Positions 45,650 through 58,652 of a stretch of DNA of 64,000 nucleotides are shown here, piece by piece. Numbering within the stretch: position 1 is the stretch's first letter; each line of letters starts with the position of its first letter. The notes beneath the pieces were generated by a model. The model had not been told where the DNA came from, made no database searches, and saw nothing but the letters and a program-made list of their open reading frames with translations. Source of the stretch: Blasia pusilla (Eukaryota; Marchantiophyta; Marchantiopsida; Blasiales); assembly GCA_050084515.1 (NCBI GenBank), contig CM114273.1:26164001-26228000 (forward strand), given 5' to 3'. The translations under genes and the position numbers were made by a program.

Positions 45650-46481
45650 AGGAAGGAAGGAATGGATGGAAGGAAGAGAGGGAGGGAATGAAAGAAACAA
45701 GGGAAAGGAAGGAGGTCCGGAGGGAAGGCAGCGAGAGTCCGAGAGCTGAAAGGGGAGGACGGGGCCTTACGTGCACAGCGATGACTGGCACGTCGGAGGC
45801 GACAGCGGGCGGTCTTCGATCACAATTGTAGCTCTTGGACGCTCTGGAAATCGGGCTCGGGGACGGAGAAACGGAGGAGTGTAGGGGTTTTGGGAGCGAG
45901 CTCGTAGGAATGACGCAGAGGGAGGGGGAGGGGTGCGGCGTGGGAAGAACTTACCCCTGTCTTTGATTGAGTAGGCGGAGTAGGTAGGGAGGGAGGAGGA
46001 GGAGAAGTTGTGGTGAAGGAGAAGAGGTACGATTCTCGTGAGGTTGTTGGTGGTGGCCCAAGGTAGCGAAGAGGCGTTGGTAGTGGTAAGGCGAGGTGCC
46101 CGAAATCAGGTCGTGGAGCGATTGTTGTTTTTTCGGAAGAGGGAGAGACAGGAAGGGATGGGAGCCGGCGGATTATCAAGATTTTGACGGGTAGGAATGG
46201 AGTGATGCGCTCTGATGTCGTAGATGTGAAAGAAATTTTGCGTGTTTGAGGTGGTTTTGAGCACTCAAGGTTTCCGGTATTCCGATCGATAGGGCTGCGG
46301 AACGTGCTTGGAGCGTGGTGACTACTTGCTGACGGAGTGGTCTCACCGTGGAGGAGCGTATACGTTGGTGGTGTATTCGAATTGGTTAGATAGCAGAGAT
46401 TTTTTTGCTGGCAGATATGCTATTTTTCTTTCCAAGGTTTGAATAGATTGATCTCACGGAGTTAGAGCGGAGTGAAGAAGG
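45650..46481 (+). other. Upstream region of CDKC
   Basis: A purine-rich tract (GGAAGGAA-type, about 45634-45735) is followed by the presumed promoter and 5' UTR of the kinase gene. No clear TATA box. Nothing else is coding. Confidence 0.4.
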
Positions 46482-49400
46482 ATGACAGAGCTCGCAGCAC
46501 GACCCGGTCAGCTCAATCTGGACGAGACCCCAACATGGGGGTCCCGTAGCATTGATAATTTTCAGAAACTTGAGCATATCGGTGAAGGCACTTACGGGTA
46601 GGTTAAGACTACTGGCGTAATTTTTCCTGATTCCATCCGCCCTTTCCTCGGTTGTTCTCCTTGTCCATTCCGTGAGTTTCCCGGTCGACGGTCGTTATTC
46701 TGTGTTATTAATCAGTGATTTGTTTCTCTGAAGAGATAGTTCCATTGTCGAGTTTATGTTGGCGGGGTTCTCAACTAAGTCTGTTTTCCCGGCTTCGACA
46801 TTGACAAGGTTTGATTCTGCGCAAGGTGCACCTAACTGTACCCTCTTATCATGCAGGCAAGTGTACATGGCGAGGGAAAAGGGCACCAACGAAATAGTTG
46901 CCTTGAAGAAAGTCCGCATGGATAATGAAAAGGAAGGAGTGAGTATATGGTTTTCTTTTGTTTTTTAGTCGGTAATCACTTTTAACCTAGTGATTATCCA
47001 CTGGTCTGAGTCAATTTGAGTGGATGAAATATGTTCAGCGTGCGGTGATGGACTTCACTTTTTCCAAAGCCTCTTAAGGAAATGTGCTCTGTTCTGACTG
47101 GATCTGATATGGTTGCAACTGACGTTTTTAATGCAGTTTCCCATTACAGCTATTCGTGAGATAAAACTCCTTAAGAAGCTGCAACATGCGAATGTTATCA
47201 AGTTAAAGGAAATTGTTACCTCCAAAGGTTGCCTGTCTTCCAAACTAGCTGTTGCCATATTCTTGGTACATTGTATCAGAAACATTCCGTTAGTTTCTGG
47301 TGACCTTCAGCAAGCTTTCTCTCTGAGTGTGCACTTCCCAGGGTTTGGTAGTAATCCAAACTCTGATGCAGCTGTTGCATGCATGCCTACGTGCAGGAAT
47401 CGAGAAAGATGACCAAGAGAAGGCGCATGAACTAAGTGAGAATCTCCCAGTATTTCATGATTGTAAAGGGCACGTTGGCTGTCTTTCTTTTCTGCTGCAA
47501 TTCACATTTACTCCTCTTGAACTGTCACTTTTGTAACTCTGAACAAACTTTCCCTTATCTGGTCTATGGATCTATTTAGCTTACGAACTGGGTAAAAAAT
47601 GGAAATACATTTTTGTTCACATGAAATTTTATGCTGGTGGGTACCTGAAAAGTGGATTTCGTTTTTTACACAACTATTAAACAGTAATGCACAATTTGGA
47701 TGAGTATGATCATGTATGCTAAGATCTAGATACTAAGTGTCCACACAGTTTATTTACCCAATAAAGAATTTGCTTATCAATGTTAGACAGCTGCATGCAA
47801 AATTCAGGCAGTTTTTACCTTGATGGATGATGGTTTAGGGTTGCCATGGGAAACTGTGGAGTATCATAAACAGTTTTGTGGTCTCCATAGTGTTAAGAGC
47901 TTGGAATTGGAATTGGTAGTGAGACATGGCTTGGTAGATTCAGGATACATCAAGAAGTGAATGTACCATGGTTCGGGAAGGAGTGTAAGAGGGGACTAGC
48001 TTTCAAAAAAATATTTAGTGAAGTAGCGGAGTTGAGGATGTTATATAGTTTTAATTTACCACCATTGTGGTTTGGTTATTTTCAGGCTTGGACAAAAATT
48101 GTGAAACGAACTTGTTAAAGGGGAGTATTTACATGGTGTTCGAGTACATGGACCATGACCTCACCGGTTTGATTGATCAGCCAGGAATTCGCTTCACTGT
48201 CCCACAGATCAAGGTGTTTGATCTTACTCAGTCACTGGAGGCTTCTTCGTGGAGTGGAGCTCAAATAGAAAGAGTCATATCCTGGTGGATGGGCATCCCA
48301 TCAAAAGAAATGACTGCATGCCTTGCAAATGTTTTGTTTTTTCTGTACTGAATCTTGTAATTTGAAACTGTTGGTGCAGTGCTACATGAAACAATTGCTA
48401 ACAGGTCTTCACTACTGCCACATAAATCAGGTGCTTCATAGGGATATTAAAGGTAAGTCTGAATATTCTGACTAGTTTTGAGTGGATGATTAAATGATCC
48501 AAGATGCTTCTGTACTCATGGTTGAATTACCTGATACAGGCCATTTTAGCTGAGAATTGAGAGTTTTGTGTGCAGGATCCAACTTGCTGATTGACAACCA
48601 TGGGATTCTGAAACTTGCTGATTTTGGACTAGCAAGATCATACTCTTCGGATTGTCATCAGTTAACTAATCGAGTAATTACTCTTTGGTACAGGTAATAA
48701 TGTATCCAGCATGGGAAACAACTTAAGTCAGAATGTGGTACTGCACGTTATGTAGCTTTGTTTGGATAATTTCCACGTCTTTTCATGGCTTTTATGCTGT
48801 GCTTTGAAGAAAGTGATAAAAAAGCTTAGAGTTTTGAAACCTCATCCTTACGCCCCAGGTTAAATGTCATTTTGTGGGCAATGTAATGGAAGTTGTGCGA
48901 TCAGTTCAAGGTTCTTTCCACATAGAATGTGCTGGTTACGATGTCTGCATTTGATCCTGGGGCTGAAATAAGTTCATTTATGAATGCTTCTTCCAATCAT
49001 GAATAGGTCTCCAACTTTGGTAGGATTATGTTCTTTACAAACGATCTGCATTGGAGGAGATCGCCAGTCCATGAGTATCTGGGAACATTCAGTGTAATCT
49101 GACATCTATTCATATGAATCCTTGGAACAGGCCCCCAGAGCTACTTCTTGGATCCATGAAGTACACACAAGCTGTGGATATGTGGTCTGTAGGATGCATA
49201 TTTGCAGAACTTCTCCACGGAAAGCCTATATTTCAGGGGAAAACTGAAGTATGTCTCCAAGGTTATGTGTATGCTCTGGTTATGAATTGTTGAAAGTTAT
49301 CCTCACGAATTCTTTTAAGTTTGTCTTGGTCAGTTCTTAACCATGGTGGATGGCATTTGTACTCAGGCTGATCAACTTCACAAAATACTCGAGCTGTGTG

Positions 49401-51328
49401 GTTCTTACGATGAGACACTTTGGCCTGGGGTGTCTAAACTACCACATTATCAGCAGTTTAAGCACCTTAAGCCCATGAAGCGCCGGGTGAAGGAAATTTT
49501 TAAAACGTAAGTTCTCTCTCCCTCTCTGTATAAGACTCCACTGTTCATTTTGTCCCTTAGCAAGTATGGAGATTAGAACTGCTGGGATCCTTCCAAGGCC
49601 ATAATGAGATGCATAACACCTGGCTTCTCTCAATCCCCAGGCCCCATCTGAAGTACCTGGTGGGCCTTAGTCTGGATGAATACCTCATTCTTAAGATATT
49701 TTCCCCATTTTTAAAAATTTTCCTTTCTGTGGAGACCATATACAATCAGGCAGTTGACTTGAGGTGGTCAAAACGAGAGGTCTCATTTGCCAAGGGAGAA
49801 GGGAAGGTTATTGAACGATCCAAAGGTTGAACTCTCGTGTGTCTTGTGTGCTTCCAGTTCGGGCTGGACAGTAGTGTCCAAGTACCTTTTATCTAGTCCA
49901 TTTCTATGGATGCAGAAATTGATCATTTCAATCGTATCAAGAATAAGTGGAGTTAGATTTGTCATGCCATCAACACAAATACTAACAAAGTAGGGACAAT
50001 TTTTGGATCAACAAACCCTCAGTACAGTGTACCAGTTAGAATGCCTTCTATGAGTGCTGATGTGTCCATGGTTTACTGTTTCCAGTTTTGATCGACATGC
50101 CTTGGACCTTGTTGAACGCATGCTTACTCTTGACCCTGCCAAGGTATGTTGCTTCAATGTTGAATTGCTCACTTATGTTGGGATGAATGACTACCTTACT
50201 GTAGTAACCATGAAGAGTGCACCACAGAGTCGTTGGATGAAGATCATTGGATTGTAAGTTTCCAGCAGTAGGTTTATCTTTCTGAATGATTATGACAAGT
50301 TTGAATATTCTCCATTTGAATCTCTTCCTGTTCAAGCCTCAGGTGTGTCTACCGATTGGAGTTAACTTTCAAGATAGGGCATTGTGGCAGGATAAAGCAG
50401 AAGATCTTTTGTTTTCTGGTTTTCCATGTGGATGCATGGACGACCATGTGTCAGTATTCTGGTGACACCGTTGTAATCACTTTTTTCCTCATTTTCTATT
50501 GCAGAGGATCACAGCAAAGGATGCTTTGGATGCAGAGTACTTCTGGACTGATCCGCTACCTTGCTCCCCAAGCAGGTCCATAACAATTCAGACTCCACAC
50601 TTCCTTCTACTATGGAGCGTTCACTCTTCCAGCTCTGGTTTCTTTCTTTCTTTCTTTCCCTTGTTCATGGTGAAGTTGTTCTTTGACTTGAAAAAGATCC
50701 TCTGTCCAACTTCCATTTCTGGGCCATGTGATTGCGAGATGATCCCAAACTTCAGCTCTCAATCTAATTGCCTTTGGAATTCGTCTTGGTCAGCCTTCCC
50801 AAATACGAAACTTCACATGAGTTTCAAACCAAGAAGAAACGCCAGCAGCAGCGCCAGCAGCAAGAAGAGATGGCTAAGAGGATGAAAATGCACCATCAGC
50901 AGCCACATCTGCCTCCTGTCCCAGCTGCATTTCCTCCAAGGCCTCCAAATGGAAGGCCAGCCCACAATCCTCCTCCTGCAGTTCCATCTGGGCCATATCA
51001 ACAATATGGCTGGGGTGGGCGTGGTGGTCCGCAGGGTGGTGGTCAGCACAGACAGGGTCGCCAAGCACAGCATGGAGGACAAGGGAGTGGTTATCCCCCC
51101 AATAATAGAGGTCCTCCTAATGCTGAATATGGAGGTCCTATACCAATGCAGGGAGGTGCAGTGTACTCAGGTCCAAATATGGCTGGACAACAAGTAGGGA
51201 GACCTGCAGCCTATGGTGTCCCAGGGGGACACAATGGTTATCCTCAAGGAGGAGAGTTCTATGGTGGCATGGGTCGCCCACAAGGACCTCCCATGAGTGG
51301 TGGGGGTCGTGGACAAGGTTCAAGGTAA
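46482..51328 (+). CDS. CDKC: Cyclin-dependent kinase C (P-TEFb / CDK9-type), 11 exons
   Basis: Serine/threonine kinase that, with cyclin T, phosphorylates the RNA polymerase II C-terminal domain during elongation. Exons: 46482-46597, 46857-46938, 47137-47227, 48086-48213, 48380-48452, 48576-48693, 49131-49248, 49367-49506, 50086-50143, 50505-50575, 50794-51328, giving 509 residues as in other plant CDKCs. Seen: GEGTYGQVY (ATP loop), VALKK lysine, the PITAIRE helix that names the class, HRDIKGSN catalytic loop, DFGLAR, a T-loop with [28 protein letters not shown], then [14 protein letters not shown] and the CDKC signature [20 protein letters not shown] Gly/Pro/Gln-rich tail follows and ends GRGQGSR. 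Intron 3 is 858 bp. The stop overlaps an AG|GTAA donor-like site, so a longer C-terminus by splicing is possible. Confidence 0.96.
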
Positions 51329-53487
51329 AACCCTGTACATTTTTTAAGGAATGACTTGATTTATCATTCATAGGAGTTGAAAAGAATTTCACGTCAATTT
51401 TGTAGTCCAGTTGCACTGTACCAATGATTCGAATAACAGTGATGCTTGCTTTGTACCTAGATGTGATAGGTCGGGGTTGTCTCCCGTTATTGTGACTTGA
51501 TACTTTCCTTACTAAACTCAAGAAAGGAGTAACTGTTCTTTCCCAAGTTCAAAATGTGACACTCTTGACTTCTTTCTACTGACTCTTAAAGTTCAATCGC
51601 GCCTGTGACAGGTGATGTGATTCCTGGACGAAAGGGAGAATGGGAAGTGACGATGAATTGTTAATCAAAGCTTGAGACATTCTTTTGGCCAGAAGGCTGT
51701 TGGGATCGCTCTTAATTAAGGAAGTTTATCCATTTGCATTATTGGGTGAAAGGAATCACTTGCCCGCCTTGTAAATATTTGGCAGAATTCCTTGCCTTCT
51801 GCCTGTGGCCTTCCACTTGTGGAAGAAAGATCTCATAGATGTTGAGGCAAAGATATGATAGTGTCAGCCAGTTTGTACTTTATGCTAGGGTCCATGTCAC
51901 CTTATTATTATGTTGAGTATCATCGCAGTCAATGGTTTCTAGAGATTTCCAACCCAATGAGTGTTATACTTTGTCCATCGTTGAGAGTCATGTCTTGTGT
52001 ACTATACTGGGAATGGTCTGGTGCAGGATGATGATGTTTCCTTAGGCATAGATGGTAGTAGTCGACAGGTCCATGCAGTATCTCTGCAAGTTTTTTTATG
52101 AAGTGCAGAGGAGCAACCAGGCTTTAGGTATTCTTCGATGGATTGTACAGAATTAATTTTCTGAGGATGGGAACTGTATCAAAGCAAGATATGACACTAA
52201 CTCATTGAAAGCTTTGACACCAGGTTCTATTACGGCTAGTTCAGGGATTTAGACCAGGCTGTGGACAGTCGGAAATTTCTGCACTTGTCCTTGTGAATAT
52301 AACGGCGTGCCCTCTAACGACTATCTAGGCAATGCCATTGACTGCATCTCTTTGGGGTTCTTGCTCAGTGTCATCTGTTGTTGTCAGTGTCCTTTATTAC
52401 CCTGCAAGGTACGATTTAGGCCAGTACCTAAGAAAAGCATCAAGGAGATCGACTTATCACTCATACCAATGAAAAACACTCCTACTGGATGGGAATTATT
52501 TTGCTTGGCGTGGTCGTCTTCAGCTGAGATTATCAGAGAAGAAATCATGCAACGGATATTCTTGTCAGAAAAAATGAGAACAGAAAAAATGTCTACCAAA
52601 GGTTTAGAGGTGACTAGGCATTGTCACTATCACTCGACGATGTGTAGTTGATACCTTGCTTTACGTATTTTTAGCTGTTTTGCGGTAGGCTTAACTTGTG
52701 GGCGAATGCAAGGACTGCATTCATCTATGTAATAATTGGCGACCAAAAGGACTGCTTTCATGTATGTAGTAATTGGCGATCACATGCACAATTCTGCATA
52801 ATATGATAAGAGAACATCGTGGAATCCTGGAATATATATTAATAATAAATTTAATCTTACAATGGGTGATTATAAATATATAAAAAATGCGATAAATAAT
52901 CATAAATCTTAAGAAAAGAAATGAAAAATTAATGGAAGAATAGGTTTTGTTTAAAATTTATTTTTGGAAAGATAAAGAAAATTGTGTATTAGGATATCAT
53001 TTAAATTTTAATGGATAATTATAATTACTAAGAACAGGGAAATGTTATTACTCTTTTAAGATTTTAGAAAATACAAATCAATTTTAAATTTTAAAATAGA
53101 CAGTTTAACCATTATATGAAATACTTTTATTAATTCATGTGCGATATTTTGAATTAGTTAAGATTTTGGTCAATGAATGTTACTTTAGTGAGAAGAATGG
53201 AAGGGGAAGAAAAATTATTGTTGGAGATTTTACATAAAAGTGAAATTACTCAAAGAGGATGGCTGTTATTTAAAGGTGAAATTTCTTACTCTTTTAATAT
53301 GTAAAAAGTAGAAATTATATTTAAATTTTGAACATGAAATAAAATTTGAAAATTTTAACATAATTTAAAAAAACTAGTATTGACACCTTTTTTTAAGTCC
53401 TATTGCCCTTGAGGTTGCCTGAATCTATTTCGCAGATAAAAAGTAGAGCCTACATAAATTAGGTCTTTTTTCCATTGATAAATAAAA
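51329..53487. other. CDKC 3' region and AT-rich intergenic DNA
   Basis: 51329 to about 51900 probably contains the CDKC 3' UTR. An open stretch at 52307-52651 has no family motif. 52800-53400 is strongly AT-rich, with no coding signal. Confidence 0.35.
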
Positions 53488-53646
53488 ATGCCTTCCGGCA
53501 AGTCGAATTCAAGCACGACAATTGAACCATTCAATCATACGGTGAAGCGCTTCAATTTTTGGGGTGCGCATCTTGCCGTTGATGCGGGTGACTATTTTGA
53601 ATACTGCAGGCATATTGTGCACCAGTTCCACATGAAAAATCAATGA
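53488..53646 (+). other. 52-codon open frame, unrecognised
   Basis: ATG at 53488, TGA at 53644-53646. The frame is short but compositionally protein-like (KRFNFWGAHLAVDAGDYFEY). It may be an exon remnant of organellar or nuclear origin, being about 350 bp from a mitochondrial nad1 fragment. No family recognised. Confidence 0.25.
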
Positions 53647-53995
53647 AAAGATAACCTATATGTCCAATAGAACTATAAGCTTATTGCTGCTTTAATAGGC
53701 TTTAAGTCCTAAAAAAGAGACGCGAGATTCTCCAGAAACCAACAGCACCAATCCCGGTCCCCGGCCCTTCGGACCCACAAAGTATCTCGTCTTCTTTGGG
53801 CCGTTCGTCGAGAGCTTTGCATCTCCAGCCCTTCGAAAAACCGGGTTTCGTTCAAAAAGAATGGCGAAGCGTTAGACTTTTATGATGTTTCGCCACCAAT
53901 TTGCCGAAATTGCTGAAACCTCTTTTCCAGATTTTCGATCAACCAGGATTTCTGTGAAATTAACAGTATCAACTAAGTGGTTCCAGAAAAAAAAC

Positions 53996-54119
53996 AAGAG
54001 CTCCGCGATATCGTTATGATCAATTAATGAGACTTGGCTGGAAAGTATTCTTACCTTTATCATTAGCATGGGTAGTCTTTGTATCTGGTGTTCTAGTAGC
54101 CTTTGAATGGCTCCCTTAA
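53996..54119 (+). pseudogene. nad1: Nuclear copy of mitochondrial nad1 3' end (NUMT)
   Basis: The plus strand encodes [20 protein letters not shown] followed by [17 protein letters not shown] and TAA at 54117-54119. This is the conserved C-terminus of NADH dehydrogenase subunit 1, complex I, from a plant mitochondrion. No start or upstream exons are in frame; the preceding ~300 bp may be mitochondrial intron but is not recognisable. Flanks are nuclear AT-rich DNA, so it is an organelle-to-nucleus transfer, not a functional gene. Confidence 0.8.
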
Positions 54120-56003
54120 TTCATTTAGCAATTTCACGCCACCAAAAAATATGTGATAATTATACAAATGACAAATTCAGTGTAATGGATACGAAGTAAA
54201 AAAGTTAGAATTTGTGTGGAATATCATTAATTTCTTCATTAACAATTTCTTGTGGAATTAGAAACATGTGATGTACCAGATAATTAAAAGTTGTACCAAT
54301 CGGCCCGTTACACTTGATCTTACTCTTTATTTTTAATCAGTGTATTGTGTGGCCCGAAAAAGTATAGGCTTTGCGGAGTACCTTGCCCCACTCGACTTTT
54401 AAAAGTTGAATCCTCATCCCCGTTAAAAAAACATCGATAAAGACTTTCTCTTTACTTGCAAGCGGAATGTGAGCCACTAGATCATGAGAGAGCACATGAA
54501 AAGTTTTTCATGACTTTTCGTTGGGAGCTGAGAAAGAACGTAAGGCAGAAATGAATAGAAGTTGAGAATTCCATCATTATAGCAGGATAGATAGTAGTGC
54601 ATCGAAGAAGCATCCTGCCTTCAATTTACTGATGAAGTGTCGCTTGCTATAATATTCTGTTTCGAGAAGTGAAGGTAAAATTGGAACACTCAGCTTTAGC
54701 ACAATTGCAACTAATTTTCGGGTGTTATCTATCTTCTTCATGAGAACATTTATAAACTACTGTCGCACTACGAATTGTTGGGTTTATTTTTCTGGTTGAT
54801 TTAGACTCCCATTCTTATGTTTATGCTTCCCACCAGCACAGTCGTACGTTCATTATCTACTTATAGTTCCTTCTAAATTCGTGCCTTGCCAAAATTTTAC
54901 TACTTCCTCCAGCTTTAACAATCAGGTCAAAAATGGTCAATTGCTGAACAAATATGCGATACTTTTTCCCTTCCCACACTTTGAAATTGTTCCACATTTA
55001 TTTTAAATTTTGCTCCGACTGTGCGCGTCTCCACATTCTTCCGTAGTTGGCCGATAATCAAAGTCTCTTTCTTAATGTCCTTTTGCGACAAATTTGTCTC
55101 ACATTTTCTTCCTTTCTCCCAATTTGAACTGGGATTATTAAAGTTTTCTCCCGTTTCATCCTGGTGACGACTTGGATGAAATGGGAGAATCAAATACTCT
55201 GGCATTTCCATAGCAAGAAAGGAATTCAACGTGAATCTGTTTCCGTGTCAAAGAAACTTGTTGCGACTTCAATGATCATGCTCAAGAAAGAGAGTACAAG
55301 ACACGGTCCATTTAGATATCCAATATAGAATGTGACGAGGCTGAGCTGCCTACCGCAATAGCACAACTTCAAATCATGTCCATAGCTGAGGCCGTTTTCG
55401 TCAAAACTCAGTAAAGATTGAAGATTCAATCACATGTCAGATGATCCCAATCTCACAGGATGCTACATAAATTTTGTGGGGTCCTAAAATATAGACTATT
55501 CGTTGTCCACTGGATGAACTAAGGTAATCACTTCCGGGAAAAAGTGGACATCCATCCTGAAGAAAGGAGAAATCCTTGAAAGCTTGATACCAAGCACTGC
55601 ATGTTATGTGTGACATAAACCACATGACATGGATACAAATCGAAGTCCAGGTAGTACTCTTGCGAGACCAGAACTTGTCTGTCCAATTCTTGTCAAGTAA
55701 GAATGCGGAGATAAATTTTCTCCTCAAAAAGCACGCTGTTGACTTTGGGAAGAATGACGTTCGTGGAAAGATCCAAGTTTCTGGCTAAGTGTGGACGAAC
55801 CATCACTTACTCTTGCCTCTGACAACAACCTCTATCCCAGTTGTCAAAATCCTGGAGTTAGCTTCACACCATTGCAAATTATTTCTCATTTCGTCAACTC
55901 TCTGTAGTCCACTACAACCAGAAAGCAAGTTCTACATAAATGTAAAATTTCTCCCACAGACGATTGAGGTAAGTGCATTACTCCATGAGACATCATATTT
56001 TAC
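54120..56003. other. Intergenic, nothing recognised
   Basis: No coding family or RNA gene is visible. The last few hundred bases probably hold the DnaJ gene's 3' UTR. Confidence 0.35.
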
Positions 56004-58652
56004 TTATTGTTGAGCACATTGCACACGTGGTCCAGAAGACTCCTCGTCTTCATCATATGCCTCCTGTTGTTGCTGTTGCTTTCTCCTCATCTCCTCTTCA
56101 ATATTTACATCATGCAGAGTTGTTTCCTCACATTCGTCCAGTTCCATCTCTGTCATCTGGTTGCCAGGTTTAGGAGGTAATACACTCTCTAGCACCTTTT
56201 GATGCTCTGCTGTCAGGGAACCAGACTCCGGAAAGTCTACTGTGAAGTGCAAATATAACTTGCCCTTGATAAATGGCCTCTGATAAACGGGCATACCCTC
56301 ATCATTTATAGCCTTGAATTGGCCTGCACAGGGTATATGAGACAGTGAGTACCACAATCGGAACATCATAACTACCAAGACTAAATATTTCAACTGAATA
56401 CATAATACCTTAATGCGCGGGTGTAGTACAAAGAATCAACTTGTACCTGGCTTGATAATCTCTCCAGGAGCGGACTTGATTAGAAGCTGTCGACCATCAA
56501 GATGTGTCAAGGGAAATTGGAACCCGCATAGTGCTTCAGTCAAGGTCAGGGTATGTTCCACAAATAAGTCATCACCTTTCCTCTTGAACTTAGGGTGCTC
56601 TTTCAATTGCAGCACAAAGACGATATCCCCGGTCTGCGTATCAGGCTGGTCAAAACGACATTTTCAGTTACGATTCACAAGATGCAGCAAAAGTGAGATC
56701 CCCGTAAACCATCAAATTATGCAGCTTCAATTAACAGGAATCATGAACTTCTTGATAAATAAACGGAAAAACCCGCCAAGAGGTCGGTGCGTCGTAACTT
56801 ACTGCTTCGTCAGCTTCACCCTGGAAAGTAATTTTTTGACTATTCCCCATTCCCTTCTCTACGTGCACTTCCAAGAGCTTCTTATCTTGAACAACCTTCT
56901 GACCTTTACACTGTCCACATTTGTCTTTCTCACTTATGGTTTCACCTGCATAAATGAGAAAGTAGTCACAATTCAGAAAGTGAAGCTCGTGGGAAAGAAC
57001 TTTTCTGAAATTCGAATAAACGGGGTGCAGAGCAATCCTTCGCAGGTTCCCATGAAATCTACAAGTGCTCCTTGAAGCAAACCAAGTGTATGTCCGCAGG
57101 CTAGCTGAAATAACATCCTCCCCTTGGCAGACGTGTAGGTTTTCACAATCGTCTAAACCAATCGGACTCCTCCCCTAATAATTCGACAGGGGGGCAGACA
57201 TGTCTTCCAGACGGGACGAGGCCGACTCCTAGCTGGGAGACTCCGCATGACCATTACCTCTTCACCTGTAAATCGATGAACTCGAATCGACTCAAAGTGA
57301 CGATGACCCAGGATCATGACTTACCAGATCCGCGACAGTCAGGGCATACATGCTGCATCTGCTGGATCATGTTAGGGCCAAGTTGGCGGATGGAGACTTT
57401 AATACCAGACCCTTGACAGCCTGCACATCTACTCGACGCTCCGGTTTTGGATCCCTTCCTGTCAGCGCAAACATATCGTGCGTTCATACATCGATGGTGT
57501 CAATTCTAACAATCAACACGGCATGTAACGACTCTCGGAGGGGCATAAGCAAGTGAAAACAGCGAAAACCAGACAGGGCTCAAAACGAAAACGGCGGACT
57601 AACAAAAACGGCATGATCATTTCTGGCTACCAAGCCTTCAGACCTCCAAACTCAGTAATAGACACAACTGGAGGAGCTAAGTCTCCGGGTGCACTGGCCC
57701 CGCTACAGCAAGGAATCGAGGAGTCCCACGGCCTCCAGATTGCGGAGGATGTGACAACATGCTTCACTTGGGCAGTTCGCCTTACCCTTTGCACTTGGAA
57801 CAGATAACGTTCCGAGAGAGAGAAAGCTTCTTGGATGTCCCATTGTATAAGTCTTCCAGGGACACCTTCAGTTGATGAACGACATCCTCACCCCTTCGCT
57901 GGCGACGGCCACTGCGTCCACCGCCTGAGGAAAAACAAAGGATAAGACGCGTCACTCATGAAAACCAGAGCAGAAAGTGTGCGAAGATAATATTGAGACT
58001 CCAACTTCTTCAATGATCTTCATTCAACGGACCGGCACTCACCTCCAAACGGTGCCCCGCCGCCGTTGCCAAAGAAAGACTCAAAAATGTCGAAGGGGTT
58101 GTGAGAGGCGCCTCCCCCTCCCATTCCCTCCTTAAGTGCATCTTCGCCATACTGATCATATACTTCTCTCTTCTCTGGATCACTCAAGACTTCATAGGCT
58201 TGAGCGAGCTCCTTGAACTGAACACAGAGTGAAGGTGAGATGAGGGGCAAATATGTCATCGGGCTCAACACATGAAATCTGTTAGGTCCGCCATCTAAAA
58301 GCGAAGTCCGGAACAACATCAATCTACAATTAGGGGGACGGGACCTCTGGGGAGCCAGACGCACAGAAGGGAAGCCAATCACAAAAACCTCGACTCGATG
58401 TTGTAAGGATGTCATCAGAAAACGAACACCTGTAGCAAGTCCTATGAAGCAGAAAGGGGAAGAGGAGAAACTCTGCAGCAGACTAGAAAAGCTCGGTCTA
58501 ACCTTCTCAGGATCTCCACCCTTGTCAGGATGATTCTTAATGGCAGCTTTCCTATACGCCTTCTTCAGCTCATCCGCGGATGCAGTTTTCGACACACCGA
58601 GGATGTCGTAATACCTAGAGTTGTCGCTTTTCTTGGGCACACGACCGAACAT
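56004..58652 (-). CDS. Type I DnaJ/Hsp40 co-chaperone with CAQQ prenylation box (plant J2/J3, ANJ1 group), 7 exons
   Basis: Co-chaperone that delivers clients to cytosolic Hsp70 and stimulates its ATPase. Exons from the 5' end: 58503-58652, 58043-58217, 57786-57924, 57325-57458, 56803-56945, 56447-56645, 56004-56323, giving 419 residues, the standard length. The J domain has [20 protein letters not shown] and HPD in NHPDKGG. A G/F-rich linker follows. Four zinc-binding repeats follow: [26 protein letters not shown] and CGQCKGQK. Next come the C-terminal substrate-binding domain ([39 protein letters not shown]) and a Q/E-rich tail ending CAQQ. That CaaX box is farnesylated in the plant homologue ANJ1, so the protein is probably partly membrane-attached. 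No disabling change seen. Confidence 0.97.

Noticed and set aside
52307-52651. 114-codon open frame downstream of CDKC
   Set aside because: No recognisable family, no splice partners, and composition unlike the neighbouring exons.
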